Origin: Chryseolinea sp. H1M3-3
GTDB lineage: Bacteria > Bacteroidota > Bacteroidia > Cytophagales > Cyclobacteriaceae
Assembly (NCBI RefSeq): GCF_029360725.1
Contig: NZ_JARKMY010000018.1
Location: 62,001 to 126,000, forward strand
Direction of reading: 5' to 3'
Length of the DNA: 64,000 bases
The position numbers and the translations under genes are program-made. Shown here piece after piece: positions 16,115 to 25,340 of this stretch (position 1 is its first letter; every line of letters begins with the position of its first letter). Below the pieces are notes generated by a model that ran no database searches, was not told the origin of the DNA, and worked only from the letters and a program-made list of their open reading frames with translations.

Positions 16115-17419
16115 CTAAAAATTATTATTGAGATAATTCTTAAAGTCTTCGTATTTATTGGACAATGCATAACTCTTCTTTGGATGTTTTAAGAACTTAT
16201 CCAGCACCGAAGGAATTTGTACAGTCGTTTTCAAGGTCTCGTCAACAACCTCTTTGAACTTAGCAGGGTGAGCAGTTTCCGCAAAAATTCCGTAAGCCTC
16301 AAGCTTGTGTTCACCCAAATATTTTTTCAATCCTAAATACGCCACGGCCCCATGAGGGTCCATAACATACTTGTTACGAGAAAAAACTTCACGCATGGCT
16401 TTTTGCGTTTCTTCATCCGTGAATGAATATCCCACGATTTCGTTGGCCAAAAGATCGAAATCTCCCTGAAACAAATCTAACATCCTCACAAAGTTACTAG
16501 GGTTCCCAACATCCATTGCATTGCTGATGGTTTGCCGCGACGCCCGTGGATTAAATGTTTTAGATAAAAGATATTGGGGAACCACATCATTAATGTTTGT
16601 GGATGCAATAAACTTGTGAATGGGCAAACCCATCCGTTTTGCGAGTAATCCACCCGTTAGATTTCCAAAGTTGCCGCTTGGCACAGAAAAAATTACAGGA
16701 CGTTTATGATCAGGCAACTTAGCATAGGCATAGAAATAATAAAAGGACTGTGGAATGAGGCGAGCGATATTGATGGAGTTCGCGGAAGTGAGGAAATATT
16801 TTTTAGTCAGGTCCGTGTCTAAAAAAGCTTGCTTAACCATCCGTTGGCAATCATCAAACGTTCCTGTTATTTCCAGCGCTGTAACATTTTGCCCAAGCGT
16901 CGTGAATTGTTTTTCCTGAATCTCGCTGACCTTGCCGGAAGGATATAATACAACAACCTTCGTTCCTGGAACACCCAAAAATCCGTTGGCTACTGCACTG
17001 CCAGTATCGCCCGAAGTTGCCACCAGAATGATGATCTCCTTCTCTTGTTGCTGTGCAAAATATCCAAGAAGCTGAGACATAAATCTGGCACCAAAATCTT
17101 TAAACGCCAGTGTTGGACCATGAAATAATTCAAGTGCATAAGCATCCTTTTCGATCAAGACGAGCGGCGCGTCAAACTGAATGGTGTGCTCAACAATTCT
17201 TTTAAGTTCCGATTTTGGAATGTCGTCGCCAATAAGGCTGTTGGCAACTTCAAAAGCAATTTCCTGAAATGATTTCTGAGCAATTGTTTCAAAAAACGCT
17301 GTCGGCAAAACGGGAATCAATTCCGGCATGTACAAACCATTGTCGGGAGCCAGCCCTTGCGTTACCGCTTGTTTAAGATCAACTTTAAGCTCAGGATTGT
17401 TGGTACTGTAAAATTTCAT
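16115..17419 (-). CDS. thrC: Threonine synthase
   Basis: 434 residues from the ATG at 17419 (MKFYSTNN, the usual threonine synthase start); an in-frame ATG at 17449 would add ten atypical residues. It converts O-phosphohomoserine to threonine with PLP. The PLP lysine is in LAFKDFGARFMSQ, and VATSGDTGSAVANGF and VPSGNFGNLTGGLLAKRMG form the cofactor and phosphate pockets. Last gene of the thrA-thrB-thrC operon, 123 bp after thrB. The gap holds three copies of an AGTGYTGA octamer (17425-17460) and a 12-bp palindrome, CCTGCGCGCAGG (17469-17480). Confidence 0.95.
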   Translation of the reverse strand: MKFYSTNNPELKVDLKQAVTQGLAPDNGLYMPELIPVLPTAFFETIAQKSFQEIAFEVANSLIGDDIPKSELKRIVEHTIQFDAPLVLIEKDAYALELFHGPTLAFKDFGARFMSQLLGYFAQQQEKEIIILVATSGDTGSAVANGFLGVPGTKVVVLYPSGKVSEIQEKQFTTLGQNVTALEITGTFDDCQRMVKQAFLDTDLTKKYFLTSANSINIARLIPQSFYYFYAYAKLPDHKRPVIFSVPSGNFGNLTGGLLAKRMGLPIHKFIASTNINDVVPQYLLSKTFNPRASRQTISNAMDVGNPSNFVRMLDLFQGDFDLLANEIVGYSFTDEETQKAMREVFSRNKYVMDPHGAVAYLGLKKYLGEHKLEAYGIFAETAHPAKFKEVVDETLKTTVQIPSVLDKFLKHPKKSYALSNKYEDFKNYLNNNF

Positions 17420-17542
17420 CTGGGAAAGTGTTGAAGTGTTGAGGTTCAAAGTGCTGAAGTATCGCGAACCTGCGCGCAGGGGCGTTTATTGGTTTCGTTC
17501 ACTTTTAACTCTTATGAATTTCTATATTATCAAAGTTTAATG

Positions 17543-18472
17543 TTACTCTACAATTCGCGCACCCGTTTGATTGATTTTGGAAACGAAAACATCGCTCTTC
17601 AATTTCATATTAACAAACTGCCTTTGAATCTCCTCTCCTACTTTCTCGGCTGTCTCTAGGTCAGTGCTCAAACAAAAGATGGTGGGACCGGAACCGGATA
17701 TTCCACTACCCAGCGCGCCGTGTTGAATGGCAGTCGCTTTGATCGCGTCGAATCCGGGAATCAATACGGCTCTGATAGGTTCAGCAATAACGTCTTGCAA
17801 CGACCGGGTGATAAGTCCATAATCAGGCTTCATCAGGCCCACTACCATGCCAGCGATATTACCCCATTGCGTGATAGCATCCTTCATTGGAATGGTTGAT
17901 TTTAAAACGCGTCTTGAATCTTCAGTCTTTAACTCCATGTGAGGGTGAACAAGCGTGCAATAAAGTCCTGGTGGTGTTGGTATCTTAGTGACGTCCAACG
18001 GCGCGTAACTTCGAATAAGGACAAAACCACCAAGCAATGAAGGCGCAACGTTGTCGGCATGCGCAGACCCGCAGGCAATCCGTTCAGCTTCCATTGCGAA
18101 GGGTAATAAGTGCTCACGTGTATAAGGATTATCATACAGGTGGTTGATCGCAATAAGCGCTGCCACCGAGCTCGCTGCACTTGAACCCATGCCACTTCCC
18201 AGTGGAAGTTTCTTATGAAGAACGATCTCGGCTCCCAGCTTGCTTCCGATTGCTTTCAGGAAAGCCTCCACAGCAACTCCTGATGTATTCCGCGTGGCCT
18301 CCAGAGGCAATCTCCCATCATCCCCCGTGATTTCCTTTATAATTACCCCAGGTTTTTCCGTAAGTGTGACGATAACTTCATCAGCCGGCGATTCCACGGC
18401 AAATCCGAAAATATCGAATCCGCAAGACACATTGGCTACAGTTGCGGGCGCTAATGCTTTTATTGACTTCAT
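17543..18472 (-). CDS. thrB: Homoserine kinase
   Basis: 309 residues, normal length. A GHMP kinase: N-terminal APATVANVSCGFDIFGFAV, the ATP loop PLGSGMGSSAAS (about 90-101), and GSGISGSGPTIFCLS near the C-terminus. It phosphorylates homoserine for threonine synthase. Seventy-seven bases separate it from thrA; that gap includes a small ATGCC / GGCAT hairpin without a U-run. Same strand and pathway as its neighbours, so regulation is probably shared from the leader upstream of thrA. Confidence 0.95.
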   Translation of the reverse strand: MKSIKALAPATVANVSCGFDIFGFAVESPADEVIVTLTEKPGVIIKEITGDDGRLPLEATRNTSGVAVEAFLKAIGSKLGAEIVLHKKLPLGSGMGSSAASSVAALIAINHLYDNPYTREHLLPFAMEAERIACGSAHADNVAPSLLGGFVLIRSYAPLDVTKIPTPPGLYCTLVHPHMELKTEDSRRVLKSTIPMKDAITQWGNIAGMVVGLMKPDYGLITRSLQDVIAEPIRAVLIPGFDAIKATAIQHGALGSGISGSGPTIFCLSTDLETAEKVGEEIQRQFVNMKLKSDVFVSKINQTGARIVE

Positions 18473-18549
18473 GAGTTTACAAGTGTTGTGTGAGCCAATG
18501 CCTCATGGCATGGATAAGTTTTGTGACTACAATTGATTTCAGAGTGATT

Positions 18550-20997
18550 TTATTTTGCATAGTGACCAATACGAATGATGTCGGCAAACACTCCAGCAGC
18601 AGTAACGGCGGCACCAGCGCCAGGGCCACGTATTACCATAGGCCTGTCGTGATAGCGCTCGGTCGTCATTAAAATTATGTTATCACTTCCGGACAGGGAA
18701 TAGAAGGGATGTTTTTCATCAACCGATCCCAACTGAATTTTAACTTTACCTCCATCCAGTACTGCCATGTACCGAAGTTTTTGCCGCTGATCGGCTGCCT
18801 TTTTTCTCAGTGCCTCAAAATCCTGATTGTATTTTTCAAGGCATTTAAAGAATTCATCTATGCTCATTTCACCGCGGCAAGGTTCGGGAACCAGGTTTTC
18901 AACCTTAATGTCATCCAGTTCCATTTGCAACCCAGTTTCGCGGGAAAGAATTAATATTTTGCGTGCTACATCCATCCCATTCAAATCATCCCGGGGATCA
19001 GGCTCGGTATAACCTTTCGCTTTTGCTTCGTGAACAACGTCACTGAAATTCCTTCCTTCTTCAAATGAGCTGAAAATAAAATTCAGCGTGCCGCTCAATA
19101 CAGCCTCAATGCGCAATACTTTATCGCCGCTGAGGAGGAGATCGTTCAGCGTATTGATCACCGGTAGTCCAGCTCCAACGTTGGTTTCGTATAAAAACTT
19201 TACACCCCGCTTAAACGCCGTTTCTTTTAGTGTCTTGTAACTTTCCATCGAAGAAGAATTAGCCTTCTTGTTTGGCGTTACGATTGAAATATTTGCAGAA
19301 AGTATATCCTCATAGAAAGCAGTTACATCCGTACTGGAAGTGCAATCCACGAAAATGCTGTTTGGCAAATTCAGGGCAGTCATTCTTTCAAAAAACGATC
19401 TCATCTGCATGGGTTCCCCCGACGCCTTCATTTTTTCAAGGCAGGTTTTCAGATCAAGTCCGTCTTCATCAAACAACATCTTTTTACTATTCGCGATGGC
19501 CACAATGTTCACCTCCAGCAAGTTTTCTTTTGCCAGCTTGGTGAACTGATCCTCCACCATTTCAATTAGAGAGTTACCAATCAATCCCGTGCCAACCAAA
19601 AATACATTAAGCAGTTTACGGTCGGATAGAAAGAATGCCTCATGTAAAGCATTCAGCGCTTTAGAAACGTCTACTTGCGGAATCACTGCGGAAATATTTC
19701 TTTCTGATGAGCCCTGCGCGATTGCAACAACATTAACACCGTTCTTTCCAAGTCCACTAAACATACGACCACTGGTTCCCGGGCTGTGTTTCATACCATC
19801 GCCTACAACGGCCACGATAGACAAATCTTTTTCCACCGGAACTTCGTCAATTTCCTCACTTCTGATCTCGTATTGAAATTCTTTCTCGATGGCGGCCTTT
19901 GCTTTCGCCGCATCTTTATGATCTATAGCGAAACAAATCGAATGCTCAGAAGATGCCTGGCTAATTAAGATTACATTCACATTTTCGCGAGCAAGTGTGG
20001 CAAACAGCCGCATAGATGCACCCACTACACCCAGTAAGCCGCTGCCCTGAAGGCTCAGCAAGCTGACACCGTTCATAGAGGAAATTCCTTTAATCATTTT
20101 CCCATTCGATGAATGGGCATGAATCACCGTACCTCTAAAAGTCGGGTTAAAGGTGTTTTTAATCCAGATCGGTATCTGATTAACCATCGCGGGTTGCATG
20201 GTAGACGGGAAAATTACTTTTGCACCGAAGTGAGAAAGCTCCATCGCTTCTTCGTAACTCATTTCCGGAACTGTAAATGCCTTTTTCACTTTTCTTGGAT
20301 CGGCCGTCATCATGCCATCAACATCAGTCCAGATTTCTAAGTCAGAAGCGCGAAGTGCGCCGGCAAAGATTGCAGCTGTATAGTCTGAGCCGCTTCTGCC
20401 CAGCGTGGTAGTCTCCCCACTTTCTGAAGTCCCAATAAAGCCAGTAATGATTTGGACATCAGGATGATGTTTAAAGTAGTCGAGAATAAGTTTGTTAGTG
20501 ACTTCGAAGTCAACCTTCGCGTGTCCAAAGTTTGTATCCGTACGGATTACTTTGCGTGCATCGAGGAATTCCGCCGCATGACCTTGGTTTTTGAATGCTT
20601 CAGAAATGATATAGGCCGAAATGCGTTCACCGAAACTCATGATGTAATCAAGGGTTCGAACAGTACGTTCCTTCACCAGATATACGCCATGAAGAACATC
20701 TTCCAGTTCATTCATCATAAATTTCACCTGGGCAAGAATTCCGCTTTGTTTTTGAACATTTACAAGTTCGCGAACCGCCGTAAGATGACGCTTCTCCAAC
20801 TCAGCCAATTTCGTTTTATACTCAAGATTTCCCTCCAGGGCCGCCGAGCTAATTTGAATCAACGTATCGGTTACACCACCGAAAGCGGAAAAGACAACAG
20901 CTACTTCACCGCTTAAATAGGGTTTAACAATTTCTATTACTGATTGAATTCTCTCGGGGGTAGCTACTGAAGAGCCACCAAATTTCAGAACCTTCAT
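18550..20997 (-). CDS. thrA: Bifunctional aspartokinase / homoserine dehydrogenase
   Basis: 815 residues, the usual size of the fused enzyme. Aspartokinase part about 1-290 (MKVLKFGGSSVATPER; GRSGSDYTAAI), two ACT regulatory modules about 310-455 (GVSLLSLQGSGLLGV; NVVAIAQGSSERNISAVI), and homoserine dehydrogenase from about 462 on (VFLVGTGLIGNSLIEM; FLYETNVGAGLPVI; SGTLNFIFSSF). It runs the first and third steps from aspartate to threonine. First structural gene of the operon; a Thr/Ile-rich leader peptide and an exact tandem repeat lie directly upstream, suggesting attenuation by threonine and isoleucine supply. Confidence 0.96.
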   Translation of the reverse strand: MKVLKFGGSSVATPERIQSVIEIVKPYLSGEVAVVFSAFGGVTDTLIQISSAALEGNLEYKTKLAELEKRHLTAVRELVNVQKQSGILAQVKFMMNELEDVLHGVYLVKERTVRTLDYIMSFGERISAYIISEAFKNQGHAAEFLDARKVIRTDTNFGHAKVDFEVTNKLILDYFKHHPDVQIITGFIGTSESGETTTLGRSGSDYTAAIFAGALRASDLEIWTDVDGMMTADPRKVKKAFTVPEMSYEEAMELSHFGAKVIFPSTMQPAMVNQIPIWIKNTFNPTFRGTVIHAHSSNGKMIKGISSMNGVSLLSLQGSGLLGVVGASMRLFATLARENVNVILISQASSEHSICFAIDHKDAAKAKAAIEKEFQYEIRSEEIDEVPVEKDLSIVAVVGDGMKHSPGTSGRMFSGLGKNGVNVVAIAQGSSERNISAVIPQVDVSKALNALHEAFFLSDRKLLNVFLVGTGLIGNSLIEMVEDQFTKLAKENLLEVNIVAIANSKKMLFDEDGLDLKTCLEKMKASGEPMQMRSFFERMTALNLPNSIFVDCTSSTDVTAFYEDILSANISIVTPNKKANSSSMESYKTLKETAFKRGVKFLYETNVGAGLPVINTLNDLLLSGDKVLRIEAVLSGTLNFIFSSFEEGRNFSDVVHEAKAKGYTEPDPRDDLNGMDVARKILILSRETGLQMELDDIKVENLVPEPCRGEMSIDEFFKCLEKYNQDFEALRKKAADQRQKLRYMAVLDGGKVKIQLGSVDEKHPFYSLSGSDNIILMTTERYHDRPMVIRGPGAGAAVTAAGVFADIIRIGHYAK

Positions 20998-21006
20998 GGG
21001 GAAAAA

Positions 21007-21063
21007 ATGCAGTTAATTTTTATTCAATAATACTAATGCAGTTAATTTTTATTCAATAATACT
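21007..21063 (-). repeat. Tandem 28-bp direct repeat in the thr leader
   Basis: Two identical 28-bp copies, 21007-21034 and 21036-21063, separated by one base (period 29). The proximal copy ends 9 bp before the thrA ATG at 20997. The unit is AT-rich (contains GTTAATTTTTATTC on plus). No further copies were noticed in the window. It lies between the leader-peptide stop and thrA, where an attenuator's terminator would be expected. Confidence 0.9.
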
Positions 21064-21138
21064 TTGGTACGGGCCAGTATCCAACTCCTGGAGATGGACA
21101 TTAATAGGCATGGCGGGGGTATAAAAATAGCGCACGGG

Positions 21139-21240
21139 TCACCCCGTAATAATGATTGTAATAATAATAGATGTAGCACAAGCGATCGGAGCTTTCGTAA
21201 AGAAAGTTGAGGAAATGGATATAAAATGTTTCGCTTGCAT
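21139..21240 (-). CDS. thrL: thr operon leader peptide (attenuator)
   Basis: ATG at 21240 to TGA at 21141-21139, 33 residues on the same strand as thrA, 141 bp before its start. The C-terminal eleven residues are TSIIITIIITG followed by stop: four Thr or Ile codon blocks in tight succession, the hallmark of the E. coli thrL type (ITTTITITTGNG). In all, 5 Thr and 9 Ile codons occur. The stop lies inside an ACGGG / CCCGT hairpin (21150-21137). Ribosome stalling at Thr/Ile codons when charged tRNA is low would control thrA transcription. The peptide reading is direct; the regulatory role is inferred from position and codon content. Confidence 0.8.
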   Translation of the reverse strand: MQAKHFISISSTFFTKAPIACATSIIITIIITG

Positions 21241-21378
21241 TTGAGGACCCGAAATAATGAAATGATATACTTGATTGCAAAGTATTTTTTATGATTTTTG
21301 CACGAACTAACGATTAGTAGCTTAACGGTAACGTTTGTGGCGTCAAATCGTGAGTATTAATAACTTTTATCTTCTTCA

Positions 21379-21900
21379 ATGCCCCGGAAAAAAAAATTCC
21401 CACGCGAATCAGTTGTGAGTATGACCGAACTGGTTCTCCCAAATGATACCAATACACTAAGCAATTTAATGGGAGGTCGGCTCATGCACTGGATGGACGT
21501 GGTATCTGCTATCTCCGCGCAAAAGCACTCTAATCGTATTGTTGTCACGGCCTCCGTGGATAACATTTCGTTCAAACATCCTATTCGTTTAGGTAATGTT
21601 GTGACATTAACAGCCAAGGTAACCCGGGCTTTTAATTCATCAATGGAAGTTCGCATTGATGTTAAAGCAGAAGATATTCCATCCAATACGATAACAGAAA
21701 GCAACAGTGCATTTTTTACGTTTGTAGCTGTAGATCAGTTGGGCCGTCCGATCGATATCCCGGAGGTTGAACCGGAGACTGAGGAGGAGAAGGCGTTGTT
21801 TGATGGCGCCCTTCATCGCCGGCAACTCAGGCTTATATTAGCGGGAAGAATGAAGCCCTCCGAAGCAAAAGAACTGAAGTCTTATTTTGATATTCCCTAG
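21379..21900 (+). CDS. Acyl-CoA thioesterase, hotdog fold
   Basis: 173 residues. A single hotdog domain (about 14-140) of the YciA/BACH group: LPNDTNTLSNLMGGRLMHWMD contains the N-terminal helix (given in part: NLMGGRLMHWMD), with the catalytic region around Asn/Asp, and VVTASVDNISFKHPI and VVTLTAKVTRAFNSSMEV form the sheet. It hydrolyses acyl-CoA esters in the cytoplasm. It precedes a small unknown gene by 1 bp. Divergent from the thr leader; a 7-of-8 match to the -7 element (TAACTTTT, 21361) lies close upstream. Confidence 0.9.
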   Translation: MPRKKKFPRESVVSMTELVLPNDTNTLSNLMGGRLMHWMDVVSAISAQKHSNRIVVTASVDNISFKHPIRLGNVVTLTAKVTRAFNSSMEVRIDVKAEDIPSNTITESNSAFFTFVAVDQLGRPIDIPEVEPETEEEKALFDGALHRRQLRLILAGRMKPSEAKELKSYFDIP

Positions 21901-21901
21901 T

Positions 21902-22285
21902 ATGGCACAACCACACCCTTTAGAAAATCTCTACCAGGAGGAACTATATAAGATCCATCCGAAAGTAATGGTGGTTGTACCAAGACCATGGAAAGACCTG
22001 TCGCCAGATGAAATTTCTCTTTTAAGGAAGATTTTTAACGCCGTAAAACTTTCATTGGACGCAGTCCAGATCGTTAACGCAAAACAATTTAGCGTTGACG
22101 ACTTTAAAACTTTTCAACCGCTATGCATTATTGCTTTTGGATCCACATTAAAGGATTCGTCAAGGATGTACGAAAATGTTTTGGTCGGTGGTATTCCAGT
22201 TGTGATGGCGCACGAACTCAGAGCGTTGGATGATGCCACAAAAAAAAGTCTTTGGACTATCCTTCGGCAAGTCTTCCATTCTTAA
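21902..22285 (+). CDS. Small conserved protein, possibly DNA polymerase III psi-like
   Basis: 127 residues from the ATG at 21902, directly after the thioesterase stop; a frame extension to 21887 overlaps that gene and is dropped. No signal or membrane segment. Pattern: KVMVVVPRPWKDLSPDEISLLRKIFNAV (in part), then VQIVNAKQF, a FGSTL turn and GIPVVMAHELRALDDATKKSLWTIL. The order of strands and the closing 'D..TKKSLW..L' remind me of HolD, the psi subunit of DNA polymerase III, but this is a weak resemblance. Function otherwise unknown. Confidence 0.75.
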   Translation: MAQPHPLENLYQEELYKIHPKVMVVVPRPWKDLSPDEISLLRKIFNAVKLSLDAVQIVNAKQFSVDDFKTFQPLCIIAFGSTLKDSSRMYENVLVGGIPVVMAHELRALDDATKKSLWTILRQVFHS

Positions 22286-22307
22286 AACAACCTTTGCGGT
22301 AACCATT

Positions 22308-22337
22308 TTGCCGGTTATGGTTCTTCTTCTATATTTG
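22308..22337 (+). promoter_or_regulatory. Bacteroidota-type promoter of hppA
   Basis: TTG at 22308-22310, a 19-bp spacer, and TATATTTG at 22330-22337, an exact TAnnTTTG -7 box. This is the best promoter match in the window. Transcription would start near 22343, giving about 60 nt of leader before the hppA ATG. Confidence 0.7.
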
Positions 22338-22403
22338 CCACACTTTAAAAACCAAGGAAAGATGTACTGGTTTTTTGAAACGTAAATGCAAACCTAAATC
22401 TAT

Positions 22404-24710
22404 ATGGAAAACATTCTCTACTATTTACCATTATTTGGAGTTCTCGGTCTGTTATTCGTTGTGTGGAAAAGCGCATGGGTTAACCGGCAAGATGCGGGAA
22501 CTGACAAAATGAAAAAAATTGCCGGCCATATAGCGGAGGGTGCTATGGCGTTCCTTAAGGCTGAGTATAAGGTGTTGGGAATATTTGTTGTTTGCGTTGC
22601 CCTGCTACTTGCTTTTACAGCAGATAGCGAAAACTCGCATCCGCTCGTGGGGGTTTCATTTGTTTTGGGAGCATTTTGTTCTGCCCTTGCCGGCTTTATA
22701 GGAATGCGTGTAGCAACAAAAGCAAATGTTAGAACTACGAATGCCGCTCGTACAAGTTTGGGAAAAGCGCTGGAGGTAGCGTTTGCAGGCGGTTCTGTAA
22801 TGGGTATGGGTGTGGTTGGCTTGGGTGTTCTCGGGCTCAGTGTTCTCTTTATAGTGTATTCAAAAATGTTTGGTATTGGGGATCAAGTGAGTCTGAATCA
22901 AGTGATCACCGTTATTACAGGGTTCTCTTTCGGTGCTTCATCAATCGCACTTTTTGCTCGTGTAGGCGGCGGGATATACACAAAGGCTGCCGACGTGGGT
23001 GCTGACCTTGTAGGAAAAGTTGAAGCAGGTATCCCTGAAGATCACCCATTAAATCCAGCCACGATAGCAGATAACGTTGGTGACAATGTTGGAGATGTTG
23101 CAGGGATGGGGGCCGATTTATTTGAATCGTATGTTGGTTCCATTGTGGGTACTATGGTATTAGGAGCTGCCTTTATGGTTCCTGGTTTCAGTGATAATTT
23201 TAATGGACTGTCTGCTGTTCTTCTCCCCCTTGTACTCGCAGGTGTTGGTATTATCATGTCGTTCCTGGGAACATTTTTCGTAAAAGTAAAAGAAGGCGGA
23301 GATCCTCAGAAAGCTTTGAACATGGGAGAATTTGTATCGTCCCTTGTAATGATCATTGCTTCCTACTTTATTATTGTATGGATGCTGCCTGCAGAGTGGT
23401 GGTTCAAAGATCCACTGTATGCTTGGACAGATCCTGAAAAAGGAAATCATTACACTGCGCTGGGTGTATTTTGGGCTACAGTAATTGGTCTTGTGGGAGG
23501 AGTTTTGGTAGGTCTGGTCACAGAGCATTACACGGGGATGGGTAAAGGCCCGGTGAACTCTATTGTAAGGCAATCTTCAACTGGTGCTGCTACCAATATT
23601 ATCGCGGGTCTCGGGGTGGGTATGATGTCAACGGCCATTCCGACTATCATTATTGCACTATCAATAATCGGTGCGTTTTACTTTGGCGGTTTATACGGTA
23701 TAGCTATCGCCGCTGTAGGGATGTTATCCAACCTCGGTATTCAGTTGGCTGTGGATGCTTACGGTCCAATTTCGGACAACGCTGGCGGTATTGCTGAAAT
23801 GTCGGAGCTACCAAAAGAAGTTCGTTCAAGAACAGATAAATTGGATGCTGTAGGAAATACCACGGCGGCCATTGGAAAAGGTTTTGCAATTGCTTCAGCT
23901 GCTTTAACAGCATTAGCATTGTTTGGTGCCTTCATGACAACAGCGCATTTAAGTACAATAGATGTATCGAAGGCCAACGTAATGGCTGGGCTTTTCATTG
24001 GCGGTATGCTGCCATTTGTATTTTCTGCCCTCGCCATGGGTGCGGTGGGTCGTGCGGCCATGTCTATGATCGAAGAGGTTCGTAGGCAGTTTACTACCAT
24101 CCCTGCATTGAAGGCTGCACTTGATTTAATGCGAAAAAACGGTGATAAGCCTGTAGAAGAATGGCCCGCCGCGGAGCAAAAAGTTTTCCATGACGCCGAC
24201 GGCAAGGCTGAATACGGTAAATGTGTTGAGATCTCAACCAAAGCTGCTATCCGTGAAATGGTGCTGCCAGGTTTGATGGCTGTAATTGTACCTGTGGTTA
24301 TTGCCTTCCTACCAGGCTTTGGTGTTGAAGCGCTCGGAGGTATGCTGGCGGGTGTAACCGTGACGGGTGTTCTGATGGCTATTTTTCAATCTAACGCCGG
24401 TGGCGCCTGGGATAATGCAAAAAAGAGTTTTGAAGAAGGTGTTGAAATCAATGGACAGATGTATTATAAAAAATCAGATCCGCATAAAGCCGCAGTTGTG
24501 GGCGATACTGTGGGTGATCCATTCAAAGATACCTCTGGCCCTTCCCTGAATATCCTGCTAAAGTTGATGTCGGTGGTAGCTTTGGTTATCGCTCCATTAT
24601 TGGTGCCGGATGAAATAAAATCAACAGGTAAGGCCGAAGAATCGAAGACAAAAATAGAAACCGTAAGCGAAGCCTCTATCGAAATTGAAACAAAGGCTGC
24701 TGTAAAATAA
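22404..24710 (+). CDS. hppA: Membrane-bound ion-pumping pyrophosphatase
   Basis: 768 residues with about 15-16 membrane helices. It couples PPi hydrolysis to H+ or Na+ export. The substrate loop [12 protein letters not shown], the downstream [21 protein letters not shown] acidic cluster (given in part: DNVGDNVGD) and the C-terminal [14 protein letters not shown] motif are intact. [10 protein letters not shown] at 484-493 has Ala488 and Gly491 where K+-independent enzymes carry Lys and Thr, so a K+-stimulated enzyme is expected. Whether it pumps H+ or Na+ cannot be decided by eye. Stand-alone gene with its own promoter and terminator. Confidence 0.95.
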   Translation: MENILYYLPLFGVLGLLFVVWKSAWVNRQDAGTDKMKKIAGHIAEGAMAFLKAEYKVLGIFVVCVALLLAFTADSENSHPLVGVSFVLGAFCSALAGFIGMRVATKANVRTTNAARTSLGKALEVAFAGGSVMGMGVVGLGVLGLSVLFIVYSKMFGIGDQVSLNQVITVITGFSFGASSIALFARVGGGIYTKAADVGADLVGKVEAGIPEDHPLNPATIADNVGDNVGDVAGMGADLFESYVGSIVGTMVLGAAFMVPGFSDNFNGLSAVLLPLVLAGVGIIMSFLGTFFVKVKEGGDPQKALNMGEFVSSLVMIIASYFIIVWMLPAEWWFKDPLYAWTDPEKGNHYTALGVFWATVIGLVGGVLVGLVTEHYTGMGKGPVNSIVRQSSTGAATNIIAGLGVGMMSTAIPTIIIALSIIGAFYFGGLYGIAIAAVGMLSNLGIQLAVDAYGPISDNAGGIAEMSELPKEVRSRTDKLDAVGNTTAAIGKGFAIASAALTALALFGAFMTTAHLSTIDVSKANVMAGLFIGGMLPFVFSALAMGAVGRAAMSMIEEVRRQFTTIPALKAALDLMRKNGDKPVEEWPAAEQKVFHDADGKAEYGKCVEISTKAAIREMVLPGLMAVIVPVVIAFLPGFGVEALGGMLAGVTVTGVLMAIFQSNAGGAWDNAKKSFEEGVEINGQMYYKKSDPHKAAVVGDTVGDPFKDTSGPSLNILLKLMSVVALVIAPLLVPDEIKSTGKAEESKTKIETVSEASIEIETKAAVK

Positions 24711-24728
24711 TTGGTTGTAGACATCAGA

Positions 24729-24751
24729 AAGCCCCGCCGAACACGGGGCTT
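24729..24751 (+). terminator. Rho-independent terminator of hppA
   Basis: AAGCCCCG / CGGGGCTT stem (8 bp) with a 7-nt loop, followed by six further T, 18 bp after the hppA stop. Confidence 0.9.
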
Positions 24752-24832
24752 TTTTTATTATTTCGCCTTCGGCAGTGTTTCAATGATGGCAGAGATGTTC
24801 GAGTTTAAAAAGGATAGTTTTATATTTCGGCA

Positions 24833-25246
24833 ATGAAACTCATATTCCCTCTCCTATTTTCGGCCTTTTTGAGTTATGCTCAGCCGTCTATTATTGGAAA
24901 GTGGAAGGCTATTGACGAGTCGGGAGAAGAGAAATCCATTATCGAGATATTCGAAAGAGATGGTGAAGTCTTCGGTAAAATTGTGAAGATATTTACAGCA
25001 GAAGACCCTGATCCGGTTTGTGATAAATGTCCTGAGGATGATCCGCGATATAAGAAGAAAATCATTGGAATGGAGATCATAAAAAACATGGTAAAGGGGG
25101 AAAACGAGTATTCTGAAGGGAGTATTTTGGATCCCGAGGACGGTAAAATTTATCGATGCAAACTGTGGACAGAAGGAGAAGGATTAAAGGTCAGAGGGTA
25201 TTGGGGACCATTCTACCGGACCCAAACATGGGAGAGAGTGCATTGA
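24833..25246 (+). CDS. DUF2147 domain exported protein
   Basis: 137 residues. Signal peptide about 1-16 (ending SYAQ). The mature part opens with IGKWKAIDESGEEKSIIEI and closes with KVRGYWGPFYRTQTWERV, the lipocalin-like DUF2147 pattern; KCPEDDPRYKKKIIGMEI in the middle is the family's conserved C..C..D region. Such proteins are periplasmic and their role is not established. Single gene; TATATTTC, one mismatch from the -7 consensus, lies just upstream. Confidence 0.85.
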   Translation: MKLIFPLLFSAFLSYAQPSIIGKWKAIDESGEEKSIIEIFERDGEVFGKIVKIFTAEDPDPVCDKCPEDDPRYKKKIIGMEIIKNMVKGENEYSEGSILDPEDGKIYRCKLWTEGEGLKVRGYWGPFYRTQTWERVH

Positions 25247-25340
25247 TCCAACTATATAGTCATTAGTCGTAAAATTAACAAAAAGGCAACGTAACAGGTT
25301 ACTAAGGCACTTCAAGATGGTATTCAGATCAAGCTCAGCC

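Noticed and set aside
17420-17449. Earlier start of thrC
   Set aside because: The ten added residues (MNLNTSTLSQ) are not typical, and MKFYSTNN is the usual beginning of threonine synthase.
20452-20916. 154-residue plus frame inside thrA
   Set aside because: Antisense to the aspartokinase domain; no independent coding features.
21007-21063. Possible CRISPR repeat
   Set aside because: Only two copies with a single base between them and no cas genes; it is a plain tandem duplication.
21151-21240. A plus-strand frame of 30 residues beginning MIVIII in the thr leader
   Set aside because: It is the antisense image of the Thr/Ile codon cluster; the minus-strand frame has the right strand, position and codon content.
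23759-24241. 160-residue minus frame inside hppA, and a similar one at 23160-23573
   Set aside because: Low-complexity antisense image of the strongly conserved pyrophosphatase; no start context or domain.
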